DNA of 64,000 bases from Gimesia aquarii (GCF_007748195.1 NZ_CP037920.1:7312062-7376061); one strand, 5' to 3'. Positions 19,014 to 28,370 are shown, counted from the stretch's first letter. Notes: a model not told the origin generated them from the letters alone. Numbers and translations are program-made.

Positions 19014-19515
19014 CAAATGTTCCCGATTGCTGCAAATCTTTCAGAAATTCCAGGCTTTGCACTTCAGAGTAGGTATCAAGGTTTTCAATAAATGACAATT
19101 CCTTGAGTAGAGGCTCTGACTCGTCAGGCAGCCACTGGTTTGTAACAACATATCCAAGGAATATGGAACATGCCAGACCGATCATCCAGCCACCCGCGAC
19201 AGCCACTTTCCAAATCTGCTGTTGCGATTGCTTACTCAATCCCAGACCTGATCGATCTTGTGATTCATTTGCTTGTGCTTCCAACTGAACAGTTTTGATC
19301 GTCGAAAGAGTTTTGTTCGTAAATTCATCAGATGCTTTGGTAATCGGCAGTTTGTCTAACAATTCCCAGGTGCGCTCCAGACCATCCACATGAGCGCGTG
19401 TCTTTTCATCATTTGAGAGAGATTGCTCGACCTCGATCGCTTCCTGATCACTCACCTCTCCATCGAGATAAGCAACCAGCTTTTCGAGTTCTTGTTCTTT
19501 GCTCTCTTTTTTCAT
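18988..19515 (-). CDS. Anti-sigma factor, single-pass membrane protein
   Basis: The protein has 175 residues: an acidic N-terminal cytoplasmic domain (LVAYLDGEVSDQEAIEVE, the start of a typical anti-sigma domain, but with no zinc-binding His/Cys set), one membrane segment at about residues 108-128, and a short C-terminal part outside. It lies 31 bases after the ECF sigma gene and overlaps the next membrane-protein gene. It is predicted to hold the sigma factor at the membrane until a signal arrives. The signal is unknown. Confidence 0.75.
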   Translation of the reverse strand: MKKESKEQELEKLVAYLDGEVSDQEAIEVEQSLSNDEKTRAHVDGLERTWELLDKLPITKASDEFTNKTLSTIKTVQLEAQANESQDRSGLGLSKQSQQQIWKVAVAGGWMIGLACSIFLGYVVTNQWLPDESEPLLKELSFIENLDTYSEVQSLEFLKDLQQSGTFDETAQQQK

Positions 19516-19546
19516 TGTGAGACTCTACAACGATTTTTGTTTTTAA

Positions 19547-20218
19547 TTAACTACAAATATGCTTTTCGAGTTGAACGCGTAAATTTTCTCGGGCACGGGA
19601 TAACAATGATTTCACAGCCGCTTCGGATAGCTTCATAGCTGCTCCAATATCGGCATAACTCATTCCTTCAAACTTGTGTAATAACACTGCCATTTGCTGG
19701 CGTTCATTCAATGTTCCTAATGCCTCACGTACAATGGCTTGTGTTTCCTTCAAACCGATCTGTCGAGTCGGCATCAATCCTGACTTTTCCACCAGTAACT
19801 GCTCTTCAGGTCTGATACCAAGTGGACCGGAGTCTTGTGGATTCAAGTTGACCTCTTTGCGTCGTCCTTTATTTCTACGTGAGTTACTGGCCAGATTATT
19901 GGCAATCCGAAATAACCATGTTGAAAATTTTGCCTTGGCCTGATAATTCGCTCGTGAGCGATAAATGCGTAAAAATACTTCTTGAGCCAAATCTTCTGCC
20001 GCTTCCTGATTTCCCAGTAAATGACAAAAAATCCCCACGATTCGATCCTGGTAGCTGGCAACCAATTCAGTGAACGCACCTTCATCGCCTTCCTTCGCGC
20101 GCAACATCAATTGCACGTCAGGATCTCGCAAATAAGGCGAATTGAAGATTTGAGTTGTAACCACGACTGACTGCAGACTCCCATGTTTCAGGGTGAATTT
20201 TCCACAATGACTAAACAC
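19547..20218 (-). CDS. ECF-type RNA polymerase sigma factor
   Basis: The sigma-70 region 2 is clear: DLAQEVFLRIYRS and FSTWLFRIANNLASNSRR. Region 4 is GMSYADIGAAMKLSEAAVK. The longest frame begins with GTG at 20218 (223 residues); another GTG 18 codons in, or the ATG at MLRAKEGDEG, could be the true start, so the N-terminus is uncertain. It directs transcription of a small regulon, usually including its own operon. The next gene on the strand encodes an anti-sigma factor, followed by a membrane protein with an overlapping start. A 271-base gap separates it from the divergent EboE gene. Confidence 0.85.
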   Translation of the reverse strand: MFSHCGKFTLKHGSLQSVVVTTQIFNSPYLRDPDVQLMLRAKEGDEGAFTELVASYQDRIVGIFCHLLGNQEAAEDLAQEVFLRIYRSRANYQAKAKFSTWLFRIANNLASNSRRNKGRRKEVNLNPQDSGPLGIRPEEQLLVEKSGLMPTRQIGLKETQAIVREALGTLNERQQMAVLLHKFEGMSYADIGAAMKLSEAAVKSLLSRARENLRVQLEKHICS

Positions 20219-20489
20219 TCAGCATACCAGAAAGTTTCTGCCAGAGTTTGTGAGAAACTCACTTTTTGTCTGTTTTCATACAAGATGCTAGCCGTTATCG
20301 TCGCTAAACTTACAAGTTAACACAAGTTGTATTTGACAGAAAAATCATCCCAAAACCACAATCTCACCAGCGTATTCTGTTGGGAGGTAGTCCGCTGGTT
20401 AGTCTTGGTTATGATAGTATTAGATGAGAAGTCTCTGCTTCACATTTTTTCTATTGACTGTCAACCTGAATCGCCTCTGAGGAAGTTCC

Positions 20490-21656
20490 ATGACGCTAAG
20501 TTCTCTGCCATTGAGTTATTGCACCAACGTGCATCCAGGATTAACTGTTGCGGAGATTTTGCAAAAGCTCGATGAATTTACGGTTCCCATTCAAGAACAG
20601 TATGCAGCGCCACTTGCTGCCGGACTCTGGCTGGCTGAACCGGTGATCCAGGAGATTCTGGCAACTGATACAGGACACATCCATTTTGCCGAAGAGGTTC
20701 GGAAAAGAAATCTAATCTGTTACACACTGAATGCATTTCCCTATGGAAATTTTCACAATGATCGCGTTAAAGAAAATGTTTATTTACCCGACTGGTCTCA
20801 GCCAGAGCGGCTCGAATATACGAAAGGCTGTGCCCGAGTACTCTCCGCATTACTACCCGATGGAGCAGAAGGTAGTATCTCCACAGTCCCTTTAGGATTC
20901 AAACAGTTTGAGCATGCCGCTGATTTTGGTGACACATGCATCGAACAATTAATCGTACTGGCAATCTATCTGAAACATCTGAAAGAAGAAACAGGTAAAA
21001 CGATTCGGTTGGCAATTGAACCAGAGCCATTTTGTGTTATCGAATTTACACACGAGTTGATTGTCTTCTTCGAACGGCTTTATCAACGGGCTGCGGCGAA
21101 ACAATTGCTTGGAATAGTAAAGGAATTTCTGGGAGCCTGTTACGACATTTGTCATCAGGCTGTTGAGTTTGAAGATATACCCGGTTCGATTCGGCAAATC
21201 ACACACGCTGAAATTCGGATCAATAAAATTCATATTTCGAATGCCATCGAACTTGTGAATCCGTGGGAGAATGAGGATGGTCGCACTCAGCTTGCAGAAT
21301 ACGCAGAACCCCGGTATCTACATCAGACAATCGGAAATTTAGCATCGGGTGATCTTTATCGGATCGTGGACCTCACAAAGAAGTTTTTACTGGCACCAGA
21401 TCCACGTATTAAGGAAACGGAAAAGCTCCGGGTTCATTTTCATGTGCCCATTGACGCCCAAACACTCGGGCCATTAGGAACCACCTACCAGGAATTGAAG
21501 CACGCTTTAGCAACTGTGAAAGAGCTCGACTACGCACCACATCTGGAAGTTGAAACATACACTTGGGAAGTCTTACCTGGCAATCAGAAGCTGGGTCTGG
21601 TCGACGGATTGACGCGTGAACTTCAAGCTGCCCGTAGTCTATTAGATACACTTTAA
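20490..21656 (+). CDS. eboE: EboE-like TIM-barrel protein (metabolite traffic protein EboE family)
   Basis: The protein has 388 residues. LSYCTNVHPGLT at the N-terminus, then LICYTLNAFPYGNFHNDRVK and EGSISTVPLGFK, are characteristic of EboE, a xylose isomerase-like TIM-barrel protein of the eboABCDEF cluster. In cyanobacteria and other bacteria that cluster is linked to export of secondary metabolites such as scytonemin precursors. None of the other ebo genes is present in this window; the next gene is XdhC. A GAGGAAG ribosome site lies just before the chosen ATG at 20490. The reaction is unknown. Assignment rests on motifs. Confidence 0.75.
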   Translation: MTLSSLPLSYCTNVHPGLTVAEILQKLDEFTVPIQEQYAAPLAAGLWLAEPVIQEILATDTGHIHFAEEVRKRNLICYTLNAFPYGNFHNDRVKENVYLPDWSQPERLEYTKGCARVLSALLPDGAEGSISTVPLGFKQFEHAADFGDTCIEQLIVLAIYLKHLKEETGKTIRLAIEPEPFCVIEFTHELIVFFERLYQRAAAKQLLGIVKEFLGACYDICHQAVEFEDIPGSIRQITHAEIRINKIHISNAIELVNPWENEDGRTQLAEYAEPRYLHQTIGNLASGDLYRIVDLTKKFLLAPDPRIKETEKLRVHFHVPIDAQTLGPLGTTYQELKHALATVKELDYAPHLEVETYTWEVLPGNQKLGLVDGLTRELQAARSLLDTL

Positions 21657-21679
21657 ATAATCGATCAAAGTAAACGACC

Positions 21680-22771
21680 ATGCGTGATTTGTTAGTCGAA
21701 TTGGGAAAAGCAGTCCAACAAAAGAAATCCGTTTGCTATACCTGTCTGGTTGAAACCCGCGGATCCACTCCACAAAAACCGGGAGCCGCCATGCTCATCT
21801 TTCGAGATGGCTCTCAAATCGGAACTCTCGGGGGCGGTTGCGTGGAAGCGGAAGTGAAACGCCGCGCATTAAGACTGATCGATGCTGCTACACCTGAAAT
21901 TATGACATTTCAACTCGACAGTGATTATGGTTGGGATGACGGACTGATTTGTGGAGGACGGATGAAAGTTCTCGTCGATCCAATCAATACTGAAGAAGAT
22001 TTATGTTACTTCCAATCCATGGCTCAACTGTTGGCAAGTGATCAGGGTTGCACCGAAGCAATTGTGATTAACCCTGAATCAGCAGAAGGCGGAAGTGAAA
22101 CAGATCGCTTTCTGATAGATGCGAACTCAACAATTATTGCCCAACGTGGTCAGCAAGAACCGCCGTCTCAATTACTAATGGGTTTGAAGCCGATCCAGAA
22201 TCGACCTCGCCCCTATCTTAAAGCGGGTATTGCATATCTCACCTTTCATCAGACATGTGAGCTTGTGATCGTTGGCTGTGGTCATATTGGCCAGAAAGTG
22301 GCAGAGTTGGCCAGCGATGTCGGATTCGAAATTATTGCCGCCGATGATCGTCAGGAATATTGTAATGTCGAACGATTCCCCACAGCAAAACATTTAATTG
22401 TTGGCAACTTTGATACGGCTCTTTCAGATCTTTCCATCACCAGGGATACGTTTATCATCATCGTCACCCGTGGTCATAATCATGACGAAGAAGCCTTGGG
22501 ACATTTGGCAGAGTCACCAGCGCGTTACATCGGTATGATAGGCAGCAAACGAAAAGTGAAACTGATCTTTGAAGACTTGCTACGAACCGGCACACCCCGT
22601 GAGGCACTTGCGAAAGTTCATGCTCCACTTGGTTTTGACATTGGCTCTCAGACTGTTCCGGAAATTGCGCTAAGTATTGTCGCGGAACTAGTCGCCTATC
22701 GAAATCTGGATACCATTCCAACAGGCTATCAACGATCTAGCCTGGTAGAAGAAATTAAGGCTGTAAACTGA
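21680..22771 (+). CDS. XdhC/CoxI family protein (molybdenum cofactor handling)
   Basis: The protein has 363 residues. The N-terminal XdhC/CoxI domain has ETRGSTPQKPGAAMLIF and LGGGCVEAEVK; the C-terminal part is a Rossmann-type XdhC_C domain with VIVGCGHIGQKVAELA, TRGHNHDEEAL and RYIGMIGSKRK. Members bind Mo-cofactor, help sulfurate it and insert it into xanthine dehydrogenase-type enzymes. No such hydroxylase gene is within this window, though the sulfite oxidase at 2114-3355 uses Mo-cofactor of another form. It is 23 bases after EboE on the same strand, so probably co-transcribed. Confidence 0.82.
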   Translation: MRDLLVELGKAVQQKKSVCYTCLVETRGSTPQKPGAAMLIFRDGSQIGTLGGGCVEAEVKRRALRLIDAATPEIMTFQLDSDYGWDDGLICGGRMKVLVDPINTEEDLCYFQSMAQLLASDQGCTEAIVINPESAEGGSETDRFLIDANSTIIAQRGQQEPPSQLLMGLKPIQNRPRPYLKAGIAYLTFHQTCELVIVGCGHIGQKVAELASDVGFEIIAADDRQEYCNVERFPTAKHLIVGNFDTALSDLSITRDTFIIIVTRGHNHDEEALGHLAESPARYIGMIGSKRKVKLIFEDLLRTGTPREALAKVHAPLGFDIGSQTVPEIALSIVAELVAYRNLDTIPTGYQRSSLVEEIKAVN

Positions 22772-22809
22772 AATGAATAGCCTGTGAACAGGACGCTTTC
22801 AACCACCAT

Positions 22810-23169
22810 TTAGTCGTCCCATTCTTCTGGATCATCTGCGTCCATCTCTTCAGCTGACCGGATTTCATCGATCTTCGATTCACCACGGCGGAATACAGCA
22901 ACGACATCTTCGATAGGTACAACGAATAAAACATTGTCCGGTTCGAAATCCACGGGAATCGCATCACTCGGGTTGAAAAGCACTTTATCGTACTTCTTAA
23001 TTGGAAAGTCATCATCCCGCTCGATCTGCACGCTGATTTCAACAACACGACCGGTAATATTCGGAATTTCTGCCTTATCGGGAAGTACAATACCCCCGCG
23101 CGTAGTATGTCGACTCTCATCTTTACGAATGAGAATCCTCATTCCCAGAGGTTCAACCCAGTTTGACAC
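22810..23169 (-). CDS. GroES-like co-chaperonin with acidic tail
   Basis: The protein has 119 residues and begins with GTG (23167-23169), preceded by a GGGAG ribosome site. The Cpn10 fold is visible: PLGMRILIRKDE, the mobile-loop region TTRGGIVLPDKAEIPN, GRVVEIS and KKYDKVLFNPSD. The C-terminal ~25 residues are acidic and extend past the normal GroES end (about 95 residues). No groEL gene is adjacent, so this is likely an extra, divergent co-chaperonin. It would cap a GroEL ring in the cytoplasm; interaction is inferred. It converges with XdhC over a short gap with no clear terminator. Confidence 0.75.
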   Translation of the reverse strand: MSNWVEPLGMRILIRKDESRHTTRGGIVLPDKAEIPNITGRVVEISVQIERDDDFPIKKYDKVLFNPSDAIPVDFEPDNVLFVVPIEDVVAVFRRGESKIDEIRSAEEMDADDPEEWDD

Positions 23170-23549
23170 TTAAATCTCCCAATTCTCTACTAAAAATACA
23201 ACACAACGCAATTTAACAAAATAGCCAAAATTAGGGGCTATTTACAATCATAGTCCATGACCATCAAGAAAAGAACCCCGAATTTGAATCTCAAAAGTTG
23301 GATCAGATGACTTATTTCTCCGAATAGTGGCAATTTCAATTACTCTTAATCCTGACAGGTTCAACAATTCAGGCGTTCCCCTCATCACCGAAATTCTTTT
23401 AATTAGCACAGAACACCAAGGTATTTTCATTTCGCCTTCATTCGCATATAGTTGCAAAGTGTGAGTGCTATTCTATAAAAGTAATACCCAAACCCATTGG
23501 CGAGAGGATCACTAAATGATCCAGCCAATTCATTCTTCAGGAGCGAAAC
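23170..23549. other. Intergenic region between GroES-like and ferritin-like genes
   Basis: The region is AT-rich and holds the divergent promoters of the two flanking genes. A minus-strand ORF (23248-23457, 69 codons) is open here but shows no recognisable motif and no clear ribosome site, so I do not call it a gene. No RNA structure is evident. Confidence 0.35.
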
Positions 23550-23975
23550 ATGGACAAGCAAGCGATGATCACTCATCTGAATCAGGATTTAGCAAACGAG
23601 CTTTCAGCGATCATTCAATATACTACATATGCTGCGAAAGCAACGGGCCCTTATCGACCACAATTGACACAGTTTTTTCTGGCAGAAGTACCCGACGAAC
23701 AATTACATGCCCAATATCTGGCTAATAAAATCGTAGCACTAGGTGGTGAACCAACGACCGTTCCCACAAAAGTTGCCGAAGCACACACCAATCGAGAAAT
23801 GTTAGAAGCCGTGTTAGCGGCAGAACAAGCGGCAACCGTAGGTTATACGCAACGTGCCAAAGAAGCAGAGGAATTTGGCGATAAAGGCATGGCCGTTCAA
23901 CTGGAAGATATGGTTCGAGATGAAAGTGGCCATGCAGAAGAGGTAGAACGAATTCTCCGCGACTGGCCTTTGTAA
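23550..23975 (+). CDS. Ferritin-like / bacterioferritin-like protein
   Basis: The protein has 141 residues, all helical. Likely di-iron ligands are E18 in NELSAIIQY, the Glu and His in VPDEQLHAQYL, a Glu in AAEQAA and a Glu/His in VRDESGHAEEVER. This is the four-helix bundle pattern of ferritin-like (bacterioferritin-like) proteins, which oxidise and store iron or protect against peroxide in the cytoplasm. It is shorter than full bacterioferritin (about 155-160 residues). A CAGGAG ribosome site precedes the ATG. It is a single gene; downstream, the convergent phosphoglycerate mutase gene shares a terminator. Confidence 0.75.
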   Translation: MDKQAMITHLNQDLANELSAIIQYTTYAAKATGPYRPQLTQFFLAEVPDEQLHAQYLANKIVALGGEPTTVPTKVAEAHTNREMLEAVLAAEQAATVGYTQRAKEAEEFGDKGMAVQLEDMVRDESGHAEEVERILRDWPL

Positions 23976-24003
23976 GAAATCGAATTTACTGAAGTAAAGA
24001 GAG

Positions 24004-24028
24004 CTAGCCTGAATCGAATTCAGGCTAG
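24004..24028. terminator. Hairpin between convergent ferritin-like and apgM genes
   Basis: A perfect 11-base stem (CTAGCCTGAAT / ATTCAGGCTAG) with a 3-base loop. It overlaps the apgM stop codon. There is no strong T tract on the + side; reading on the minus strand the following sequence is moderately T-rich, so it is likely to act on the minus strand. Confidence 0.6.
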
Positions 24029-25239
24029 TTCGTCAATGTCCCGAAAAAGAAGGGCATGAGTTGATGACCTTTGGGAAGCAGTAAATTGCTCTTTCCCGCC
24101 GCAACTTCATCATAACTGGTTGCCTGATCGGGACGTACGTGCGTGCCACAAATTCCAAAAGGCACATAGCCATGGCTATGAGTTTTCGTTCTCAAAAATG
24201 TGGGATGATCAGGGCAAACTAAGAAACGGTACTCGCCTTGCTTTTTTAAGTAATCATGCACAGGCCCCACGATGTGCTCATCGATCATTTCCAGGGCTTT
24301 GATTTTTTCCTGTACCTCACCTTCATGTGAAGCTTCATCTGTGGCCTCTACATGCACGACTACAAAATCTGTCTTCTTCAGAGTTTCCATTGCAGCGCGG
24401 CCTTTGGCTGCGTAATCGGTATCAGTATAACCGGTGGCCCCTTCCACTTCGATTACTTCCCAGTCAAGTAAACGCCCCAAGCCTCTCAACAAATCTACTG
24501 CTGTGATCACAGCCCCTGTTTTACCAAATTGTTCATGAAAGGGTTTGAGCGCAGGTCTGCTTCCCTGCCCCCATAACCAGATCTGTGTTGCCGCTGGATG
24601 TTTGTCAGATCGATTTTGATTTTTTGATGATTTTGAAAACAGTTTCTTGCTGCGTTCCATCAGGTCGAGCATTAACTCACTTCCTCTGCCTGAGGGAAGG
24701 TCATGCTGAATTGGTTGGTCGGTTAAATCGTGAGGAGGAACTGTGAGTGTCCCTGAATCAAAAGGGGCATCATCTCCACTCTGCCCTCGATAGATCAATA
24801 AATTGCGATAGCTGACGCCTTGATGAAATTCCCATTGCGGATCATCGGCAGTTTCCTCTTGAAGCAAACCAACTAATTCTTCACCAACATCATTGGGAAG
24901 TTGAGATGCTGTGAAACTCGCCATGTTTCCCTCAGCAATCGTGACAAAATTACAACGGATGGCCCAGTCGTGAGCGCCTAACTCGATTCCCTGTGCGGCC
25001 GCTTCAAGAGGAGCGCGACCAGTATGATAAGTCAGAGGATCGTATCCAAAGAGACTCATTGTTCCCACATCACTGCCGGAGGGCATTGATGCAGGCACGG
25101 TATCAGTTCTCCCGAGAATCCCCTGAGAAACAACGGCATCCATATGGGAAACCTGGGCCGCCTGCAAAGGCGTCTTGCCACCTAATGTTTCTTGTGGCTC
25201 ATCCGCACAACCATCTGGGATTACGAGAACATATTTCAT
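24025..25239 (-). CDS. apgM: Cofactor-independent phosphoglycerate mutase, archaeal type
   Basis: The protein has 404 residues. It opens with KYVLVIPDGCADEPQETLGG and ASMPSGSDVGTMSLFGYDP, the typical start of ApgM, a member of the alkaline phosphatase superfamily. DGC is metal-binding and the Ser in PSGSDVG is the phosphorylated nucleophile position. The C-terminal part has VVHVEATDEASHEG and CPDHPTFLRTKTHSHG (metal ligands). It interconverts 3- and 2-phosphoglycerate in glycolysis, in the cytoplasm. It stands alone on the minus strand, 167 bases from the next gene. Confidence 0.88.
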   Translation of the reverse strand: MKYVLVIPDGCADEPQETLGGKTPLQAAQVSHMDAVVSQGILGRTDTVPASMPSGSDVGTMSLFGYDPLTYHTGRAPLEAAAQGIELGAHDWAIRCNFVTIAEGNMASFTASQLPNDVGEELVGLLQEETADDPQWEFHQGVSYRNLLIYRGQSGDDAPFDSGTLTVPPHDLTDQPIQHDLPSGRGSELMLDLMERSKKLFSKSSKNQNRSDKHPAATQIWLWGQGSRPALKPFHEQFGKTGAVITAVDLLRGLGRLLDWEVIEVEGATGYTDTDYAAKGRAAMETLKKTDFVVVHVEATDEASHEGEVQEKIKALEMIDEHIVGPVHDYLKKQGEYRFLVCPDHPTFLRTKTHSHGYVPFGICGTHVRPDQATSYDEVAAGKSNLLLPKGHQLMPFFFGTLTN

Positions 25240-25406
25240 CTTATTGACATTTACTCTCAGGTAGGATCAGGGAACGAAAAACGAAAGGGCAGCTACTTGC
25301 TTACTATCCTGAATTTAGGATCTTCCTGCAAGTAACTTGAGTTAGGAAATTATGTCATGCTCCTTTTCAAGAAGTGTCGTAGTTGATCTGGAGCAGAAAC
25401 CTACGC

Positions 25407-26747
25407 TTATTTAGGTTGAGGATCAGACTCAACAAAATCGCGAGGCATTGGGATATCTTTTGTAATGACGTTCCAAGAGGCACCCATTTCGCGGAATTGA
25501 TTAAAATTCTTAGGTTTATATGAAAACTCTAATTGTGGAGTTTTCATCTTCGCTTGTCCTTTTTCGAAATAGGAATGCATGGCAGCATCCAACACTCCAG
25601 TCATCAATAATGTTCTTTCGCAGGGATACGGTTCCTTCTTATGCACAAACAAATATTGAATCGCGTTTGAAAATGCCCGGAACAGATTGCGATTTCCCCA
25701 GGGACCAGGGAAAAACGTAGTCGCCTTGGGCTTTGATTCACCTTTCACACGACAAGCAAAATTCCAGCGAACGCCATTTGAACCAATCTTAAGCATCGTC
25801 GCACGAAAACCATCTTTATATTCCAATAGGATTCCATGAGGCTCTGACGTACCCTCTTTCCCAACCTTATCAAAGAGAGACCGCTTCTTACTTCCTAGCT
25901 CCGCCTGCATCGCTGCCTCAGCGAGCTTCATTGACCAACGTCCTTCACGGCCCGCCTTGATCAATTCATCTCCCTTCAAAAATTGAACAGATGAAACTCC
26001 AGTCTCTCCCCCTTTGCGAAATTCCACCATAGACTGCAAAACTTCTAACCCATGAATATCATATTTTTCAATGGGTCCGCCATGAATTGAGACTGCATCT
26101 TTTAATTCCGTTCCATAAGGTATTTCTAACGGAATGGTTCGTACTGCCAGAGGAACCGAACTACCAACCATCATCGGAAACTCATATTTTCGAGAGGTGT
26201 CATACATCTCGCGCGCCCAATCCCAACGATAAGAATAATGCTTATCACTGAAAACAGGTACAAATCGTTTCGATTGTTTCATCACATCGACGATCTCATC
26301 GAAAAAACGTTTTCGGGGATACATAGTCTGACCATATTTTGTATCAGGATAAGTACCATGCTCACCGATAGAGAGAACAGCATCGACCGCTAACTCCTTG
26401 CCTCCTAAGCATAATGCTTCACGAATTGTTTTATAAATCGGAATATTATTTTTTTTTGCAACACCCCGCGAAAGATCTCGATCTGTAAACTGATCACCAT
26501 AAAAAGAAACGACATCACACTGTGGTTGTAGCAACTTCCCATTAAAAAGATACGGCCCTAAAAAGGGATGCAAAATGTGATAGGCATGAGAAATGTAAAA
26601 AAATTCGGTATAAATGGCAGCTACCTGAGGACGCTTTGATTCAGCTGCTTCCGAAGCGAGCTTTTGCCAATTCAGACCGGTAGAACCAGCAAATGTTGCC
26701 GCACTCATTTTCAACAGTTCACGACGTGAAAGAAAATGGTTCGTCAT
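25407..26747 (-). CDS. Tat-exported protein of unknown function
   Basis: The protein has 446 residues. A Tat signal (SRRELLKMSAATFAG, residues 7-21) shows export. I do not recognise the mature part with certainty. It has VDAVLSIGEHGTYPD, YPRKRFFDEIVDVM and MVGSSVP, vaguely like the lower half of Gfo/Idh/MocA oxidoreductase domains, but the GxGxxG NAD motif is absent. A C-terminal HGGPIEKYDIHGLEVLQSMVE region is conserved-looking. It may be a planctomycete-specific secreted enzyme or binding protein. A clear AGGAG ribosome site precedes the ATG. It stands alone between apgM and icd. Confidence 0.6.
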   Translation of the reverse strand: MTNHFLSRRELLKMSAATFAGSTGLNWQKLASEAAESKRPQVAAIYTEFFYISHAYHILHPFLGPYLFNGKLLQPQCDVVSFYGDQFTDRDLSRGVAKKNNIPIYKTIREALCLGGKELAVDAVLSIGEHGTYPDTKYGQTMYPRKRFFDEIVDVMKQSKRFVPVFSDKHYSYRWDWAREMYDTSRKYEFPMMVGSSVPLAVRTIPLEIPYGTELKDAVSIHGGPIEKYDIHGLEVLQSMVEFRKGGETGVSSVQFLKGDELIKAGREGRWSMKLAEAAMQAELGSKKRSLFDKVGKEGTSEPHGILLEYKDGFRATMLKIGSNGVRWNFACRVKGESKPKATTFFPGPWGNRNLFRAFSNAIQYLFVHKKEPYPCERTLLMTGVLDAAMHSYFEKGQAKMKTPQLEFSYKPKNFNQFREMGASWNVITKDIPMPRDFVESDPQPK

Positions 26748-26888
26748 GAGGAAGGCTCCTGTAGTAGGATCAATTTAGGTGGGATAAGTGCCTTCATCGT
26801 ATCAAAATTGATTGATCTCTTCACCAATTTTATATATTGATTAACCAATTCTTACAAATATTTATAAACAGATTACGTAAATTGCTAT

Positions 26889-26903
26889 TGTGCATATAGC
26901 ACA
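26889..26903. promoter_or_regulatory. Palindrome TGTGC-N5-GCACA
   Basis: A perfect inverted repeat TGTGC ATATA GCACA sits next to the icd terminator and about 140 bases upstream of the Tat protein gene. It resembles a Crp/Fnr-type site in form but has one base less in the spacer. It may alternatively be part of the terminator structure. Confidence 0.3.
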
Positions 26904-26947
26904 AAAAAACTGCGATTCGACGCACTTTAGTATGTCGAATCGCAGTT
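26903..26947 (-). terminator. Intrinsic terminator of the isocitrate dehydrogenase gene
   Basis: A perfect 14-base stem (arms 26908-26921 and 26934-26947, AACTGCGATTCGAC and its complement) is followed, reading on the minus strand, by a run of seven T. Confidence 0.85.
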
Positions 26948-26976
26948 ATCAATTTGATAGAACAAATGCAAATAGA

Positions 26977-28149
26977 TTATTGCATTTTGCGACAGATCGC
27001 GTCAGCCATCTCCTGAGTTCCAACGGCTGTAGGATCATTTCGATCGTCTTTGAGATCATAAGTCACATCTTTGCCTTCAGCTATCACATCGGCAACAGCC
27101 TGATCCAGCTTTGTTGCCGCATCGTGTTCACCCAGATAATCGAGCATCATCTTTCCAGATAGAATCAAGGCAACGGGATTGACTTTATTCTGTCCTTTGT
27201 ATTTGGGAGCAGAACCGTGTGTAGCTTCGAAGATAGCCGACTCAGGCCCAATATTCGAACCAGGGGCAACACCCAAACCACCGACCAGACCAGCACACAA
27301 GTCGCTCAGAATATCGCCATACAAATTAGATGTGACAAGTACATCATATAACTCTGGTTTTTGCACAAGTTGCATGCACATGTTGTCAATCAGGCGTTCG
27401 TTGTATTCAATATTGCCACCACAGTCCGGTACTTGGCCTGCCAGTTTTGCATCAGGCTCAACACCTTCAGCGAGATCTTCCCACTCAAATTTGGCACCGT
27501 AGGCCTTGGCGACCGCACGCGTTTCGTCATACCACAGACCATCTGTAAATTTCATAATGTTTGCTTTACAGATTGAAGTAACTGCTTTGCGCTTGTTATC
27601 GACAGCATATTTAAATGCGTAATTACAGATATCGCGAGTTCCCTGATACGACATCGGCTTGATACTCACACCCGTCTCATTAACAGGAGTATTAATTTTT
27701 TTACCGGTTGCATATTCGTTAATCGTGTTGATTAGTGCGGCCGTGTTTTCTTCACCTGCTTGAAATTCAACACCCGCATACAAATCTTCCGTATTTTCAC
27801 GAACGACGACCAAATCGACATTAGATTCAGAAAAGTAAGTCCGCACCCCTTTGTAAGTTTTGCAAGGACGAATACAGGCATATAAGCCCAGCTCTTGTCG
27901 TAGAAATACATTGACACTACGGAAACCTTTTCCGATCGGAGTCGTAATAGGTGCTTTCAAGGCGACTTTGTTGGCCCGAATAGATTCCATGACTCGATCA
28001 GGGACGCTACCTTCAGCCTCTATCACTTCGATTCCACATTCCTGAACGTCCCAGTCGATTTTCACGCCAGTAGCATCAACACACTTACGTGTTGCTTCGG
28101 CAATTTCCGGACCAACTCCATCTCCCGGAATTAATGTGACTTTATACAT
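26977..28149 (-). CDS. icd: NAD-dependent isocitrate dehydrogenase
   Basis: I start at the ATG at 28147-28149 ([15 protein letters not shown]), with GAGGAAA just upstream; the longer frame adds 57 codons of non-conserved sequence. The protein has 390 residues. Motifs of the isocitrate/isopropylmalate dehydrogenase family: [23 protein letters not shown] (substrate and Mg region), [18 protein letters not shown] and [26 protein letters not shown] favours isocitrate over isopropylmalate. It catalyses oxidative decarboxylation to 2-oxoglutarate in the TCA cycle. It is followed by a strong terminator. Confidence 0.88.
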   Translation of the reverse strand: MYKVTLIPGDGVGPEIAEATRKCVDATGVKIDWDVQECGIEVIEAEGSVPDRVMESIRANKVALKAPITTPIGKGFRSVNVFLRQELGLYACIRPCKTYKGVRTYFSESNVDLVVVRENTEDLYAGVEFQAGEENTAALINTINEYATGKKINTPVNETGVSIKPMSYQGTRDICNYAFKYAVDNKRKAVTSICKANIMKFTDGLWYDETRAVAKAYGAKFEWEDLAEGVEPDAKLAGQVPDCGGNIEYNERLIDNMCMQLVQKPELYDVLVTSNLYGDILSDLCAGLVGGLGVAPGSNIGPESAIFEATHGSAPKYKGQNKVNPVALILSGKMMLDYLGEHDAATKLDQAVADVIAEGKDVTYDLKDDRNDPTAVGTQEMADAICRKMQ

Positions 28150-28370
28150 CGTTTCCTCAAATACTTCTGATAAAAAAGGGCATGTAACCGGGAACTCAAG
28201 TTCGTGTAGCAATCCGAAAGGAGTATGCTGACTCTTGAAACCAAAGGCCACACTGGTTGATACTGAATAGACAGTGCACAAGCAAGCTGTGACCGTATCA
28301 AAACAGAAATCGCTTTTCAACTATACGCGATGAACGGCACTTACTTTTCAAGCCAATCGGATGAATTCAG

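Noticed and set aside
23248-23457. Small minus-strand ORF of 69 codons
   Set aside because: No family, no clear ribosome site, and it lies in a divergent promoter region.
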